Positions 23,080-35,618 of a stretch of 64,000 nucleotides of DNA are shown piece by piece. How positions within the stretch are numbered: the first letter of the stretch is position 1; every line of letters starts with the position of its first letter. This DNA comes from Phocoena phocoena. Lineage: Eukaryota; Chordata; Mammalia; Artiodactyla; Phocoenidae. Location: the NCBI RefSeq assembly GCF_963924675.1, contig NC_089225.1, forward strand, positions 112,172,313-112,236,312. The letters run 5' to 3'. The notes below the pieces were generated by a model. It had not been told where the DNA came from, made no database searches, and worked only from the letters and a program-made list of their open reading frames with translations. Made by a program: the position numbers and the translations under genes.

Positions 23080-25585
23080 CTCATGGAGAAATGTTTCCTT
23101 TGAGAGTCCAGCGGAGGTGCTGAGCATAGCACAAGGGGGCCAGGGGGGTGCTTACAGCGAACCTTCCCCTTCCAAGGTTCCCGTCCACCCCCTTGTTTTA
23201 TCTGAAGAGACTCACAATATCTTCAGGTCGTATATGGAGAACCAGTCCATTGCATCCAAAAAGGGTCCCGGGATCCTGAACTAAGGGAACCCCTTCTGGT
23301 TCGCGTGGCAATTATTGTTGTAACGCCGGTATCCCCCTTTGCAAGTGATGAGCAGTGAACTTGTGTCGGCTCGTGGTGTCAGCCGAGGACCGTGTAACAC
23401 ATGCACTGCTCACATACCCTGCAGGTGGTAGTGGGTGGTTCTCAGCTGCCATGGAGGTGCAAATCCAAGAGCCGGAGACTTTCCACATCAGTTCGGGCTC
23501 CGAAGCACTTAGCCTCAACCTATGAAAACAAACCAGGCACCGCCCATGGTCCCACGAAAGCTATTTTTTTGTCACACGTCAGAAACCCAGGATGGCACAG
23601 AATAGATTCTCTCTCGCTGTTGGATACTTAAGTCAGACACTTTCCAATCAGAGGTGAACCACCGCAATGACATTTGTGTTGAGTCTTTCGTATTCTCACG
23701 ACAACCACAGAGAAATGCGGCAGGAAGAGCTGGGGGCAGGGGAAGGGGCCGGTTCAGGGGGCCCTGCCAAGGCTCAGGGGCTGCAGTGGGCCGCCCGCCA
23801 GCTCCTTGCTCCTTCCCCGCACTTCCATGGTCCCCTCGGAGAAGCTGGCCAGGGGCTAGGGCCCCTGCTCAGTACAGGTCTTACATGTGTCTGGGCATGC
23901 GTGTGCATGTTTCACTTGTGAAATATCTTAGACCACCTCTCTAAGTAAATTACAGCTAGAGTAACAAGAATGGCCGGTGTGGCAACATTTTTCTTAAGGC
24001 TTTTTCACTGTGCGCCGGGTTGAGAGTTTCTTCTCCTCATTCTAATCTCTGCAGCAGTATGAACGGTACTGTATTGGGTCCTCACAGTTTCTAGAAGTCT
24101 ACGGAAGCCCACAACAAGCAGCTCAGTCTCAGGACATATAGTCACTGATGGACCCTTTACAGAGGAAGGGTCAGTGCCCTCCATTTCTTGTCTTGTTAGT
24201 GACTTTTTATATGTGGTAGACAACATAAAACTTCTTAAAATAGAAATGGAAAATGTGGCTCTTAGGCAAGAGAGTTAGACTTTTGTGTTCAATGAGAAAC
24301 TTAAGATTTGGAAAATAAAACATTGAATAGAAATCAAAGGTTTAAAGATTCTTAGGTATCCATTATGATCATATTACTTGTTCAGACTGGAAAGCAGAAA
24401 ATTTTCTGCACCTGCACAGCACAGATTTTATCTTGCCCTTAAAAAAAAAATTGACCCAAATTTAAGTTCGTTTCATATTTGGTTTATTATTCTGCTTACT
24501 CTAAGAGAGTACCTACTTTATCACATATTGAAATAAGACCTTACAAATATCTTAGAATTGATGATATGTATTTTAAAGTATTTCCCTTAGCTTGAAACTC
24601 TAAACGAAACCTTGCAATGTGATTTACCTTGTATTTTCAAGGACTGCTATAGCTAAGCCAGAATACACTGACTTTCAGTGACTCTAGTAAATAGTTACAG
24701 TCTTTCATTTGTTCACAGAGCATGATGAAATGCTTTTGCAGTCGGTGGATTGTTCAAGCTTTATAGAGTAAGAGGAGACGTATCAATGCGTGTATGTTCC
24801 ATCGGGGGGACAGAAGAGTGATCTTGTTTCTATACTAACTAAAACTCTGACATAAATGAGCTTGTTACCAAAGTTCCTCAGATGAGGGTTGGGTCCTCTT
24901 TGATTACAATTACCGCTACGTTTTTATAAATTGTCTTCGTGGAAAAAAAGAAACATGGAGATTCAGTCTCAAAGGTTTGAAGTCAGCACCAAGAGGCAGT
25001 CTTCTGTCGCTGGTCTGTGGGATGTAAGGGCGATGGTTGAGTGGCTGGTGGCAGGACGCCAGGCCGGCATCTAGAAGGCTTGGTGATGTCTGGGAGTTTG
25101 CCCTTTGCCCGGCTCTCAGAGGGAAGCCTCACAGGTCTCACCGGAGGGCTCTCCTTCCCCACCCCTCCCCGCTGGGAATCACTTCTTGTTTCCTTAGTAA
25201 CACAAAGCTGTATTTTCTGTCTGCGTCTGGGGATATTTTCGTTGAATGTCATGACACTCACCATGACAATTACTTACTTATTTGGCAATTATTTAACATC
25301 AGTCTTTCCCCCGGAGGTGTGGCTGCTCCTTGCTCACTGTTACGTCCGTGGTCCTGACCCGTGGCAGCCCTCACCCACACGTGATGACTGACTGAATGAG
25401 TGGATGAGAAGGCTCTGCAGCAGTGTGGGGGGTGGGGTGGGCACTGGGGACAATTCTGATCATTCTGAGGAGTGACGCTGAGGCCAGGTTAAGGCAGTGG
25501 CCCTGGGGGCACGTTGAAGTGACATTAGGAGAGGAAGCCGACTCGGTGATGCACTGCCGGCGGAGGGGGGAGAGCACCAACCTCG
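23080..25585. other. No gene seen; unassigned DNA
   Basis: No exon with splice context is recognised. The ORFs are short and unlike any protein I know. The AT-rich stretch 24.2-24.9 kb may contain very old LINE sequence that I cannot assign. Confidence 0.4.
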
Positions 25586-25589
25586 CAGG

Positions 25590-25710
25590 GGCGGGCGTTT
25601 ACCGATGTCAAGACCTGGCAGCACATTTAGTCCTTACGACAGCCCAGGAGGTTGTGACTGTTACTGCCTCTCCTTCACTGATGAGGGAACTGAAGCCCAG
25701 ACACATTAGA
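25590..25710 (+). repeat. MIR SINE remnant
   Basis: 'acatttagtccttacgacag', 'gttactgcctctccttcact' and 'gatgagggaactgaagccca' match MIR. Confidence 0.7.
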
Positions 25711-25789
25711 GAAAGCCTTCTTGGGAGGCACTGGCTGGTAGTGCCCCCTCGGAGGAGGAAATGCGGAGGAAAGACCCTTGGAGGCGACA

Positions 25790-26015
25790 CAAGTTCCGTT
25801 TTGAATACGTCTCGAGCTTGAGGTGACTTTGGGACCTCCGGGTAGAGATGTCCACCTGGCAGGTGGGCTGAAACTTGGATAAGTCAAGAGAAAAGAAATA
25901 GAGACCTGGTGTTGGGGGACATCTGGGTCACAGTCAGAGCGGTGGGGCTGAGAGGGGCCCTTACAGGAAAGAACTCTGAAGACCACCCAGGAATCCATGT
26001 CCCCCAGGAGAGTGG
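25790..26015 (-). repeat. L2 LINE remnant
   Basis: Antisense L2 words are present: 'gagcttgaggtgactttggg', 'gtagagatgtccacctggca' and 'agaaatagagacctgg'. Ends approximate. Confidence 0.55.
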
Positions 26016-26459
26016 TTGAGGAGGTAAGCACGGTTGTGTGTCTACTTTATTTTCTGTGGCATTCAGAAATAGGCAATATGATCAATAAAACGCAAAAATT
26101 ACTGTTTACTATTTGCAGGATGGTTGATAATATCAGTTAGATGCACCAAGGCATGAATTTGGGGTAGTATTATTTTCCCTTTCAAAACATAAAAAGAAAC
26201 CTGGTATCGGTGATCAATCATGTGATCAGTCATGTGACTCTTTTAAGCAAAAATTAAGGAAGAAAAAGAACTGTATTCGGCATCTTGAAACACCCAGAAG
26301 GATTCTTGACTTTGGGTCCAATCATCCTCCAAGGGTCTTTGTTGAGATTTCAAAGGATCCCTGAAATTGGATCAGAAAAAAACAGCAGCGTTACCTCCAA
26401 TTATGAATGTAGCCCCAAAACTTTAGAAGTGTGTGTGATTTCATCACCAAGGACCAACT

Positions 26460-26665
26460 TTTTTTCTTTTTTTTTGCGTTACACGGGCCTCACTGTTGTG
26501 GCCTCTCCCGTTGCGGAGCACAGGCTCTGGATGCGCAGGCTCAGCGGCCATGGCTCACGGGCCCAGCCGCTCCACGGCACGTGGGATCTTCCCGGACCGG
26601 GGCACGAACCCGTGTCCCCTGCATCGGCAGGCGGACTCTCAACCACTGCGCCACCAGGGAAGCCC
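26460..26665 (-). mobile_element. CHR-type SINE, inverted
   Basis: It runs from an interrupted T-run to 'gccaccagggaagccc'. The flank gaccaact at 26452-26459 recurs at 26667-26674. The T-run and body carry a few more substitutions than other copies here. Confidence 0.9.
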
Positions 26666-27364
26666 AGACCAACTATGCTTATGTCAGTTTTCGGTGGTTG
26701 CAGACAGCTGTGTCGATATTATGGTGGATATGAGCTCTTGTCACTCAGTACACGAAGAAAGAAGCTCGTATTTGGGCTGGTTATTAAGCTGTTGCCTCTC
26801 TGCTCCAAACCCAGCTTCTTCCCAGCCCTGTGATGCTGGGGCTGGAGCCCTACACACCTCATCTCCCCGGGCTCTGCCCAGGCCCTAGAGGGCAACTGTG
26901 AGGCCAAGGAAGGAGACAGGACCCACTCCTCCCTGTCTGCCTCCTGTTTCTGTGAGCATCACCCCAGCAACGGCCTCCACCCAGGCAGCCGCCGTCGGTT
27001 CCATTTCTAGTATTTTTCATGCTCTCAGAAACTACCGTCATGGAGCCCTGTAGGAGATTCTGGAGCACAGTGCCTTCCGAGCCTTTGGGGCACGCTAACC
27101 GAGCCCTTTGTTCCCCCAGCCCTAGCTGTTCCACAAAGTATCACCTCTGTGTTACCCGAGTCCCCTTTGCCGTCTCAGTCATCCAACATCTGTATTAAAT
27201 TGCCCCTATTAATAGAACTGGTGTAATTTCCTGTTTTCCTCTCTGGACTGTGATTGATACGATATATCACAATTTAAAAATATATTTTGATAATATATTT
27301 CAGAATAATCACTTTCCTTTGTAACCCTATACACTTTGTTTTAAGCACTTAAAAATACCATTCT

Positions 27365-27667
27365 GGGACTTCCCTGGTGGCTCAGTGTTTGGGAATCTGC
27401 CTGCCAATGCAGGGGATGTGGGTTTGAGCCCTGGTCCGGGAAGATCCCAAGTGCCGCGGAGCAACTAAGCCTGTGTACCACAACTACAGAGCCCGCGTGC
27501 CACAACTACTGAGCCCGCCTGCTTAGAGCCCAGGCTCCGCAACAAGAGAAGCCACCGCAGTGAGAAGCCCGCGCACCACAAAGACGAGTAGCCCCCACTT
27601 GCCACAACTAGAGAACGCCCACGTGCAGCAACGAAGACCCAACGCAGCCAAAAATTAATTAATTAAG
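27365..27667 (+). mobile_element. Long CHR-type SINE (~300 bp)
   Basis: It has the same long body as the copy at 13154, with 'gccacaactactgagcccgc' and 'gacgagtagcccccacttgc'. The tail is not pure A but aattaattaattaag. A perfect duplication aaaaataccattct flanks it (27351-27364 and 27668-27681). Confidence 0.93.
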
Positions 27668-28024
27668 AAAAATACCATTCTGAGAATGGCCACAGGCTTC
27701 ACCAGCCTGCCAGGGGCATCCATGGTACAAAAATAGGAAAGAAGTGAAAGTGGTGGGCAGCCTAATTAATTTCAGTTTCCTTTTAGGTTTAAAAGCCTCT
27801 AGGAACAAAAGGTTTTTTTTCATTCTTCCTTTCTTTTCAAATAAAGTTACAGAGAAAAATGAAATTCTGTGTTATTTTCCCCCTTTAAAAGTAGTACATG
27901 CATAACAAAATAATCATTGGAAAATAGAAGGAAACAAAAAGCATTGTAACATAAAGACAACCATGGCTCTATTTTGATTTATTTCCTTAAGGTCTTTGTT
28001 GTTTATTTTTTCATAGATGTTATT

Positions 28025-28026
<2 letters not shown>

Positions 28027-28059
<33 letters not shown>

Positions 28060-28068
28060 AGTGTGTGT
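28027..28068 (+). repeat. (TG)n microsatellite
   Basis: About 16 TG units, then an imperfect gagtgtgtgtg end. Probably polymorphic. Confidence 0.95.
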
Positions 28069-28194
28069 GCACTCAACATTGTCATAAGGATTTTGCATTC
28101 TATTACATACTCATCATAGACACCATTTTTATAGCCAGAGGGATGCCATAAAGTAGGTATCCCAAGGTCGATTTGGCCACTTTCTTACAGTGTA

Positions 28195-28650
28195 AAACTT
28201 TTAATATAAATTATTTTTTATTGTGGTAAAATACACGTAACATAAAATTCAGCTTCTTAACTATTTTTAAGGTACAATTCAGTAGGATTAAGTACACTCA
28301 CACTGTTGGGCAACCATCACCGCCATCACCGCCATCCATCTCCAGAGCTCTTCTCATCTTCCCAAATGGAGCCGTATCCATTGAACACTAAGTCTCATTC
28401 CTATGTCCGCTCCAGCCCCTGGCAACCACCTTCTACTTTCTGTATAAATTTGACCATTCTAGGTATCTCCTGTGAGTGAAATCATACAGTATTTGTCCTT
28501 CTGCATCTGGCGTATTTCACTTTGCATAATGTTTTCAAGGCTTCATCCACGTTGAAGCATGTATCGGAATTTCCTTTTTTTAAGGCCCAGTAATATTCCA
28601 TTGTATGGATACACCACATGTATTTATCCATTCAGTGGACCCTCGGGTTA
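28195..28650 (-). mobile_element. L1M 3'-region fragment, inverted
   Basis: The + strand reads as reverse-complement L1M 3' UTR/ORF2 end: 'gtggtaaaatacacgtaaca', 'ctggcaaccaccttctactt', 'gtgagtgaaatcatacagta' and 'agtaatattccattgtatgg'. Old and non-coding. A short gccatcaccgccatc-type repeat lies inside (about 28312-28340). Confidence 0.85.
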
Positions 28651-28654
28651 TCTG

Positions 28655-29500
28655 ACATTATTAAGCCAACATGAAACCTTTAGCGCAGGCCCCTCGGGAA
28701 TGCTTGCCGGTGACCATCAAGAGGCAGCCGCTGGCGTCCGACCCTCTCCCAGGTGTGTCTGTGTCTCCCTGCTTTCTCCCGTTCTTCACTGCCTACTCCC
28801 CTTTGCCTCCTTCCAGAGGTAAAGACGCTGAAAGATAGAGACAGTTCTATTACATTTTATTTTAAATGTATTTTAAATAACCGTAGAATATTAGAAGTGA
28901 AAACTTTGAATATTTTTATTCAAAACTCTTAGTTGCTTCACTGTGGAACAATTTCTTCTTTTTCAAAAATTGTACCATAAGAGAGTCTCTTTGCCCAAAA
29001 AGAGAAGTTCTTGGGCTTTTATTGCCTAATACCATTCTTTGCAGACACAGTCAAGTCCAGCCATCTGGAGCAGAACGTTCAACTAGGAAGTGACTGGGTG
29101 CCTGAAAGACAATAACTGTCCCAAAGTTCAGGCCACTTGTTCTAGAAAAGTAATTAGAGCCTCACGACTTAGAATTCCAGTTAGTCTTCCAGTTCCATGG
29201 GCTTAACAAGCTCATGTATTTCCCCTGCACCAGGGTGTGCCCTGCAGGCTGTGGGTTCCGGGCGGCAGAGATGCAGGCTGAGATAGAAGCCACAGTGGGG
29301 TGGGGCCGGAAGGCAAGAGGGAGGGGCCCTTGGTCTGGGACAAAAGTTAATTCCCACACCCCTTTGTAAATGGTGACCAGTTACATTAGATTTAGGTGAA
29401 ATGCGCCTTGAGTACTTTGTAACATTGTGCATTTTGTAAACCAAGCGCTATGCTCACAGCCAGCATTTTATTTAAATACTGATTATTTATAATCACTCAT
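28655..29500. other. No gene seen; unassigned DNA
   Basis: No exon or recognised repeat. Confidence 0.4.
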
Positions 29501-29504
29501 TTAA

Positions 29505-29660
29505 TCCTTATAAATGGTATGAACTAGGTGCCATTGTTACTCCTATTTGACAGATGAGGAAACCGAGGCATAGAGAGAGGTTAACTGGCCCAAGACCAAC
29601 AGCAAGTTCTAGGCAGGGGCGCGGCTTCCCGTCCATGCAGTGTTGGCCCCAGAATCTGAG
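29505..29660 (+). repeat. MIR SINE remnant
   Basis: 'cactcatttaatccttataa', 'gacagatgaggaaaccgagg' and 'catagagagaggttaactgg' are characteristic MIR words, well preserved for the family. Confidence 0.85.
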
Positions 29661-30099
29661 TGTCATCCCTCCACAGGGCCTCTCCCTGCAGAAGACAATT
29701 GTATGGTAACACTCACAATAATGAACTTTTCACTGACTTCAGCACTAATCTTTCTTCACGTCGCTTTGCCTGTTTATCTTTTATTGGTCAAAATTAGATT
29801 GTGGCCTTTAGGCAAGAGGGTCTTGTTCTGAGACTTATAATTTCTCTCCTTTCGGGGCTTTATCAGGTGACTGACAACAACTTCTCTGTTTACTGTATAG
29901 GCAGCTTTAATGCTGTTTAAATGCCAAGGAGGCTGGTGTCCTGTCCTGTATTGTTATCATGCAAAAGCACAAACCCACAGAGCTGCTGAGTCCTTACTAC
30001 TTCCCTCATTGCAGAGTATCCGATTCAAGAAGAGACGGCAGACCAGGGCCAGTGTAACATTATCATGACGGGAGTTCCGATGTTCAGACAGGATAAAGA

Positions 30100-30226
30100 A
30101 ATCGGCAATAGAACTACTGAAAAGTCGTTATACTTTTTGTAACTACTTGCAGGTCTGTACATAGCTAATCCAAAAAAGTCAGTCTACAACTGAGAGTTCA
30201 GTGAAATAATTGGTGATGATATAAAC
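30100..30226 (+). mobile_element. Ancient L1M remnant, left of the younger L1
   Basis: AT-rich L1 ORF2-like text ('agttcagtgaaataattggt'). It resumes at 30575 with 'ttcccatacgccacgataat', and together these read as one interrupted old L1. Confidence 0.5.
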
Positions 30227-30240
30227 AAAAATCCATAGCA

Positions 30241-30560
30241 GGGGGGAAGGGTGAGGGAAAGGGATAGTTAGGGAGTTTGGAATTGACATGTACGCATGGC
30301 TATATTTAAAATGGATAACCAACAAGGACCTACTGTATAGCACAGGGAACTCTGCTCAATATTATGTAGCAACCTAAATGGGAAAAGAATTTGAAAACGA
30401 ATAGATACAGGTATATGTATAACTGAATCACTTTGCTGTACACCTGAAACTAACACAACATTGTTAATCAACTATACTCCAATATAAAATAAAAAGGTAC
30501 AATTAATTAATTAAAAGAATATGTTCAGGGAACAAGTTTCCCTACTTCCAAAAAAAAAAA
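30241..30560 (+). mobile_element. 5'-truncated young L1 3' end with possible 3' transduction
   Basis: The first ~255 bp are cetartiodactyl L1 3' UTR: 'aatggataaccaacaaggac', 'ctactgtatagcacagggaa', 'actgaatcactttgctgtac' and 'ccaatataaaataaaaagg'. About 50 bp of other sequence follow (about 30498-30549), then a poly(A) tail. A perfect duplication aaaaatccatagca flanks the whole unit (30227-30240 and 30561-30574), so the extra sequence arrived with the element. Confidence 0.85.
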
Positions 30561-30574
30561 AAAAATCCATAGCA

Positions 30575-30930
30575 TTCCCATACGCCACGATAATTTTTTA
30601 AAATAACGGCAAGAAGATAAGATCCCATTCAAAAGAGCATTTAGGAATAAAGAAATATGTAGGACCTATATGAAGGAAAGTATAACAATATACTGAAGGA
30701 CATAGATTAAAAAGTGGAGAGAGAGATACCTTGTTTCTGAATTAGAAGACTCGGTATTAAAAAGATGTTAATCCATCCCAAATAATTTATAAGTATAACG
30801 TAATTCAAATAAAATCCCAGTTTAGGGGACAAGGTTGGCTTAAAGTTAAAAGCTAACTTGGAAGAATAAATAGTGAGACGAGCCAAGAAATTCTTGCAAA
30901 AGAATAATGAGGGTGATTTTTAACTTTTTT
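30575..30930 (+). mobile_element. Ancient L1M remnant, right of the younger L1
   Basis: 'aagatcccattcaaaagagc', 'atttaggaataaagaaatat' and 'aataaaatcccagtttaggg' follow L1 ORF2 order; heavily decayed. Confidence 0.6.
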
Positions 30931-30954
30931 GTAGCCTACAGGTTCTTTGTTCAA

Positions 30955-31045
30955 ACAAAATCCTACTTCCCTGTTCAAACACTTTCAGTGGGTCCTTTAC
31001 TGCCTCCTGAATAAAGTTCAAGTTCCTTAAACTATTATATAAAAA
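30955..31045 (+). repeat. Short L2 fragment
   Basis: 'cactttcagtgggtccttta', 'ctgcctcctgaataaagttc' and 'aagttccttaaac' match the common L2 tract. Confidence 0.6.
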
Positions 31046-31994
31046 AAGAGCATTCAAACAATATCTAAGGGTATTCTGAAAAGCAATAAAATTCCCACAG
31101 ATCCGCCACTTAAATAGAGCAGCTCTTTTGTTTACCGCGTTTCCTTCCAGTCTTTGTCTACATTCGTACATTTGTACAGAGTTGTATTCACAATACACTT
31201 GTCTAAGGACCAACGATGCCAAAAGCTTGGCTCTGGGGAGATCAATAAGCCCAAAATTCGGGGCTCGGAGGAGGGGAGGTTCCAGAAAGAGGGCAAAGCT
31301 CCACGTGCTCAAAAATGCTGACACTAAAGCCTTAAACCTAATCCGAGCCAATTAAGTGACTCGGGACTCTACCTATGGCTTTTCTAAACCTGTATGTAAA
31401 TTGTAATTCCAGAGCCTCTTATCTGCAGGAAAACTAATCTGTGTTCTTTAGAATAACAGGCAGAGTGTGTGGCAGGTGCCAGCCTGGGGTCCCACCGTTT
31501 ATCTGCCACCTGCCTGGTGGCTGCGTCTCTCCTGTGTCACGTGGGAAGCTGAAGAGGTCACAGGAGTTGCCGGAAACTACAACCTAGTAAGCGACAGAGC
31601 AGGGATTCCAATGAGCTTTTCTCCCAAACCTCTGCTTTGCAGGTTTGAGGACTCTTGTGCTGTGCTGACTGTGCTGGCTGCTCACGCCCCGGTTCTGGCT
31701 TTGCGCTCCATCATTTGCCCCTTTTTGATTGGGCCTCTTCCCAAAGGGTCGGGAGGCAAAACTCAGTTCTTCGACCTTCTCACTTACAACGTTCTTCCTT
31801 CCAGCCCACCTCCACCATTACACCCTTGGTCTTGGCATGACTGTACATCTGAAATCTCAACCTCAAACTTCCCACCCTGTGGCTCCCACTTCCTACCTTT
31901 CAGTGTCTGATGCTGACTTCCTTCCTGACTACAGCACCAGCCCTGCTTCTGAGTTCTTACTTGAAAAAAAAAGAGGGCTATGGACATTAGAGAA
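31046..31994. other. No gene seen; unassigned DNA
   Basis: A 143-codon minus-strand ORF (30920-31351) crosses the L2 fragment and has no recognisable domain, so I reject it as a gene. The 31080-31380 part matches no repeat I know. Confidence 0.4.
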
Positions 31995-32005
31995 CGTGTT
32001 GAAAT

Positions 32006-32213
32006 TTTTTTTTTTTTTTTTTGCGGTACGCGGGCCTCTCACTGTTGTGGCCTCCCCCGTTGCGGAGCACAGGCTCCGGACACGCAGGCTCAGCGGCCAT
32101 GGCTCACGGGTCCAGCCGCTCCGCGGCATGTGGGATCTTCACAGACCGGGGCACGAACCCGTGTCCCCTGCATCGGCAGGCGGACTCTCAACCACTGCGC
32201 CACCAGGGAAGCC
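32006..32213 (-). mobile_element. CHR-type SINE, inverted
   Basis: It runs from the T-run through 'gcggtacgcgggcctctcac' to 'gccaccagggaagcc'. A perfect 11-bp duplication cgtgttgaaat lies at 31995-32005 and 32214-32224. Confidence 0.94.
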
Positions 32214-32356
32214 CGTGTTGAAATATATCTGTGTTGATCATTATTTCTGTGCATGTTTAGCTGTGTATTTGTTGAGGTGACTTGTCTGTGTAAGTTGATA
32301 AGTCAGTGTCCTTCTACAGTGTGAGCGCCTTGGATGGAGGCTCAAACCCTCTAGAT

Positions 32357-32571
32357 CAGGGGTTCTCAACAGGGTTCTCTTTCCCTCCCAGAGGACATGT
32401 GGCCACGTCTGGAGACACCTTTGGTCATCCAGGTAGGGTGCAGAGCGTTACTGGCATCTAGTGGGTGGAGGCCAGGGATGCTGCCAGTCACCCTCTGATG
32501 CCCAGGACAGCACCCCAGCAAAGAATTATTTCACCCAAAATGTCGATAGTGCCGCTATTAAGAAACCCTGC
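32357..32571 (+). repeat. MER5A hAT-Charlie non-autonomous DNA transposon
   Basis: It starts with caggggttctcaacagggtt and ends in taagaaaccctg, with internal words 'ggcatctagtgggtggagg', 'ccagggatgctgcca' and 'cccaaaatgtcgatagtgcc'. Terminal inverted repeats are recognisable. The 8-bp flanks ctctagat and ctctatag may be a decayed hAT target duplication. Confidence 0.88.
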
Positions 32572-32579
32572 TCTATAGT

Positions 32580-35400
32580 TATATTAGAGTTTCATCATAA
32601 AGTCTCACCCCATATTTGATACAAACGCCTCAACAGAAGTGGGGATAAGAGAAAGGGGCTTCAGTGTAATCTGAGTAACTAAAGTCAAACCCACGGGTCA
32701 GAAGAGGCGTTTGGAAAATCTACAATGGGCTTAGGGAACCACGCCCTTCCATTAAGGTAGGCGGGTCGAAGCTGCCCAGTGAGGTGGCAGGTATAAAGGT
32801 GCCTTTAATTGACCTCTCTGCTGGCACTCAGAGGTGATGTGGTCAGGAGTGGCTATTTGATCTCCTGCTTTTCCAGAATTTCCACTGTCACACTAAACAT
32901 GCCTCTCCAGGTGGCTGTTCTTCACTCTTCCTTAAACTTCATCTAAAATCTTCATTTTTCAAAGGTGAGGCTTTCATGTTCTATGTTAAGTCCGCTGGAG
33001 AGATATCTGGTTCATACGGATTGATGATAAAAAAGGTGCCCATAATCTGGTACTTTCCTGGAGGCTAACAGTTGATGACTTTTCTTTGCCCTCTGTTTCA
33101 GGGGCTAAAATGCAGAGGGGAAAACCCTTATTTTAGGGTGTGGGCATGTGTTTTTAGTGCTGTCTTAAAGTGTGTTCCAGTCTTTATTTTCCTTTAGGAA
33201 ACTTCATTTTCTTAGAAGGATTATTTTAGGGATGCTCTTTTAGAAATTTCTGTACCTTAGGTTGGAAGGTTGCTTACTTCTGATATTTCTGTCTGTCCTG
33301 AAGTCAGGTTGTCTTCAAGTCAAGCTGTTTAGTGGGAGTGCCTGGATTTTAAACCTTTGAATTCACCCTGTGTGCCCTCAAATTCCCCTGTTTGCTATGG
33401 GTACTGTTTACATTTAGATTATAAACTCTTGTGTTCCCCACACTTCCTTTCTGTGACTGACATTTGTCCATCACCTTTGTCGCCTGATGGATTTCTGGAG
33501 TTTTCAGCCAGCAGGGTAGAGCTTTGTTTCATGGCTCCGATTTTTAGGCACATTCTATCTCTCCTAGAATGTTAAACTCATGGGCAAGATTACGGAGACC
33601 GGAGCCAAAGAAACCGGTGAGAATCTAGAAGAAATTTTGCTTCTGTTTTTTTAACCATCGTTTTATGTTCCTAAATATATTTTGAAGCATTTCGTGTATT
33701 TCTTATCAGTGGGGTGTTCTGTTAGCTAGTGAATACAGTCGTTGAAAGTAAAGCCTATTTTCCTTATTTTACTATCAATTCTGATCAAAAGTTTCTTAAA
33801 TGGACTATTCTGAGTACATATATAGGTATTTTTTCTTTGCATTAGTGTTGACTTAACAGGGACTTTTCCAAGTCTTTTCCCATGTGATTGAGAAATATGT
33901 AATGGATTTGAGTTGTTTTGTTCTCAATATTTTTAGAAAATAATTGGGTGGTATTTGCAGTGTGTTGTGTTCATGAAAAACAGGACTGGTTTTCCTAAGA
34001 GGTGCTTTATTGGAGGTGTTTGTGGCCATTTCCTTGGACACAATATATGGTGGTGGGGGGAGGTTTCTGTGATCATCTGGTCTGGTCTTAAGGGTCAACA
34101 GTTCTGAGGAATGGATTGAAAAAATGGCTACATCCCTCCCCCCTCCAAGATTGCTGTGGACTTATTGCTGGACACTTTTGGAGATGAACTTAATTCCAGA
34201 GTAAATTAAGTCAGAAATTATTTTAAATGTGGACAGATTTTACGCTGCGGCAGCATTATTGGGCCTTCTGGAGCCCCGTGGAAGGGCTCTGGGCTCAGGT
34301 ACTGAAAATAGCATCACCCTGGCTGTACCAGAGGCGGCTGTCTGGTGGGTCCCTCAGTCTCTGCTCCTCCCAACCTTCGTCGTCCCTCAGTTCTGTGTCC
34401 ACAGTCTCTGCACCAGGACTGTGCTTCTTGTTATATGTCCTCTCCTGGCCACTTTGGTTTTCTCATCCCCATTTAGCTCAGAATCAGGCCAAATCCTGAA
34501 AGTCCAGAAGTGCCCTCACCACTGTCCCTTAGTCAACAGTCTCCCACACGCCCACCCTGTTTTAGCTCAATCTCTGTTAACTCCCACTTTCCAGCCTCCA
34601 AACTGCCTCAGGTCTCTTCCATCCTTAAAAACAGACGGACACATGAACAAATCTCTCCCCACCCAAAGCCTTCTTGATTCTGCCTTCCTCCAAGGCTGTA
34701 ACGTGCCATTTATTTTGTGTGCGTGAACCATTGAAAATGCTTAAATGTAGATTTTCAATAAGAGGATACAATAGCCGATATTTTTCTAGTTGCAAATTAA
34801 AGGCTTTCTCGACCCTGGCCTCTTCACTCCATCTACCTTAACACCAGTATTCACGCCAGCCTTCTGAATAGTGGCTTCCAGAAGGCGCCTCTGATTTTCT
34901 GTTTCCCTAACGACCCGTCGTCTGTCTTGGCTTGTTCTCGACACTCTCTTATTCGTTAAATGTAGGAGTCCCCAGATTCCTTCCTTCAGCCTCTTTTCTG
35001 TTACATGCATGCTACCATTTTTATCACCACCTTAAACCGGTTCATACTTCTGGTGCCAAAGTGCCTGCTGGACACCTTCCTCAAGGCTTTCTGCCCCACT
35101 TCAAGTTCAAGTGCAACCAAAACTCAAGCTCATCACCTTCCTTAGAAAATCCAAAGGGATTTTCAAAATATAGACTAAATATATACTACATGAAAAAAAA
35201 GTGGTGAATTGCTGCGTGCCAGGTAGTTATGCAAAAAAAAAATCCAAAAGTCATGCCGTTTTAAAAAGAGAGTTTCTATTCTCAGTTGCTACCAAAAATA
35301 TAACATACTTAAGATCAATGAGAGTTAATGATAAACTATCAAAGTCCTCCATTTTCCTGGGAGAATCATCCATCCATCTGTGATGTGAGCATCTGCTCCC
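32580..35400. other. No gene seen; unassigned DNA
   Basis: The pyrimidine-rich stretch 34.25-35.15 kb may be an old LINE/L2-type sequence, but word matches are too weak to call. A 165-codon ORF at 34229-34726 lacks any recognisable domain or splice context. I see no promoter or exon. Confidence 0.35.
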
Positions 35401-35618
35401 TTTTTTTTTTTTTTTTTTTTTTTTTTTGCGGTACGCGGGCCTCTCACTGTTGTGGCCTCTCCCGTTGCGGAGCACAGGCTCCGGACGCGCAGGCTCAGCG
35501 GCCATGGCTCACGGGTCCAGCCGCTCCGCGGCACGTGGGATCTTCCCGGACCGGGGCACGAACCCGCGTCCCCTGCGTCGGCAGGCGGCCTCTCAACCAC
35601 TGCGCCACCAGGGAAGCC
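35401..35618 (-). mobile_element. CHR-type SINE, inverted, long T-run
   Basis: A 27-base T-run precedes a well-preserved CHR body. The flanks ctgctccc and ccgctccc suggest a short target duplication. ORFs over 35.3-36.2 kb are extensions of SINE sequence and are artefacts. Confidence 0.92.
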
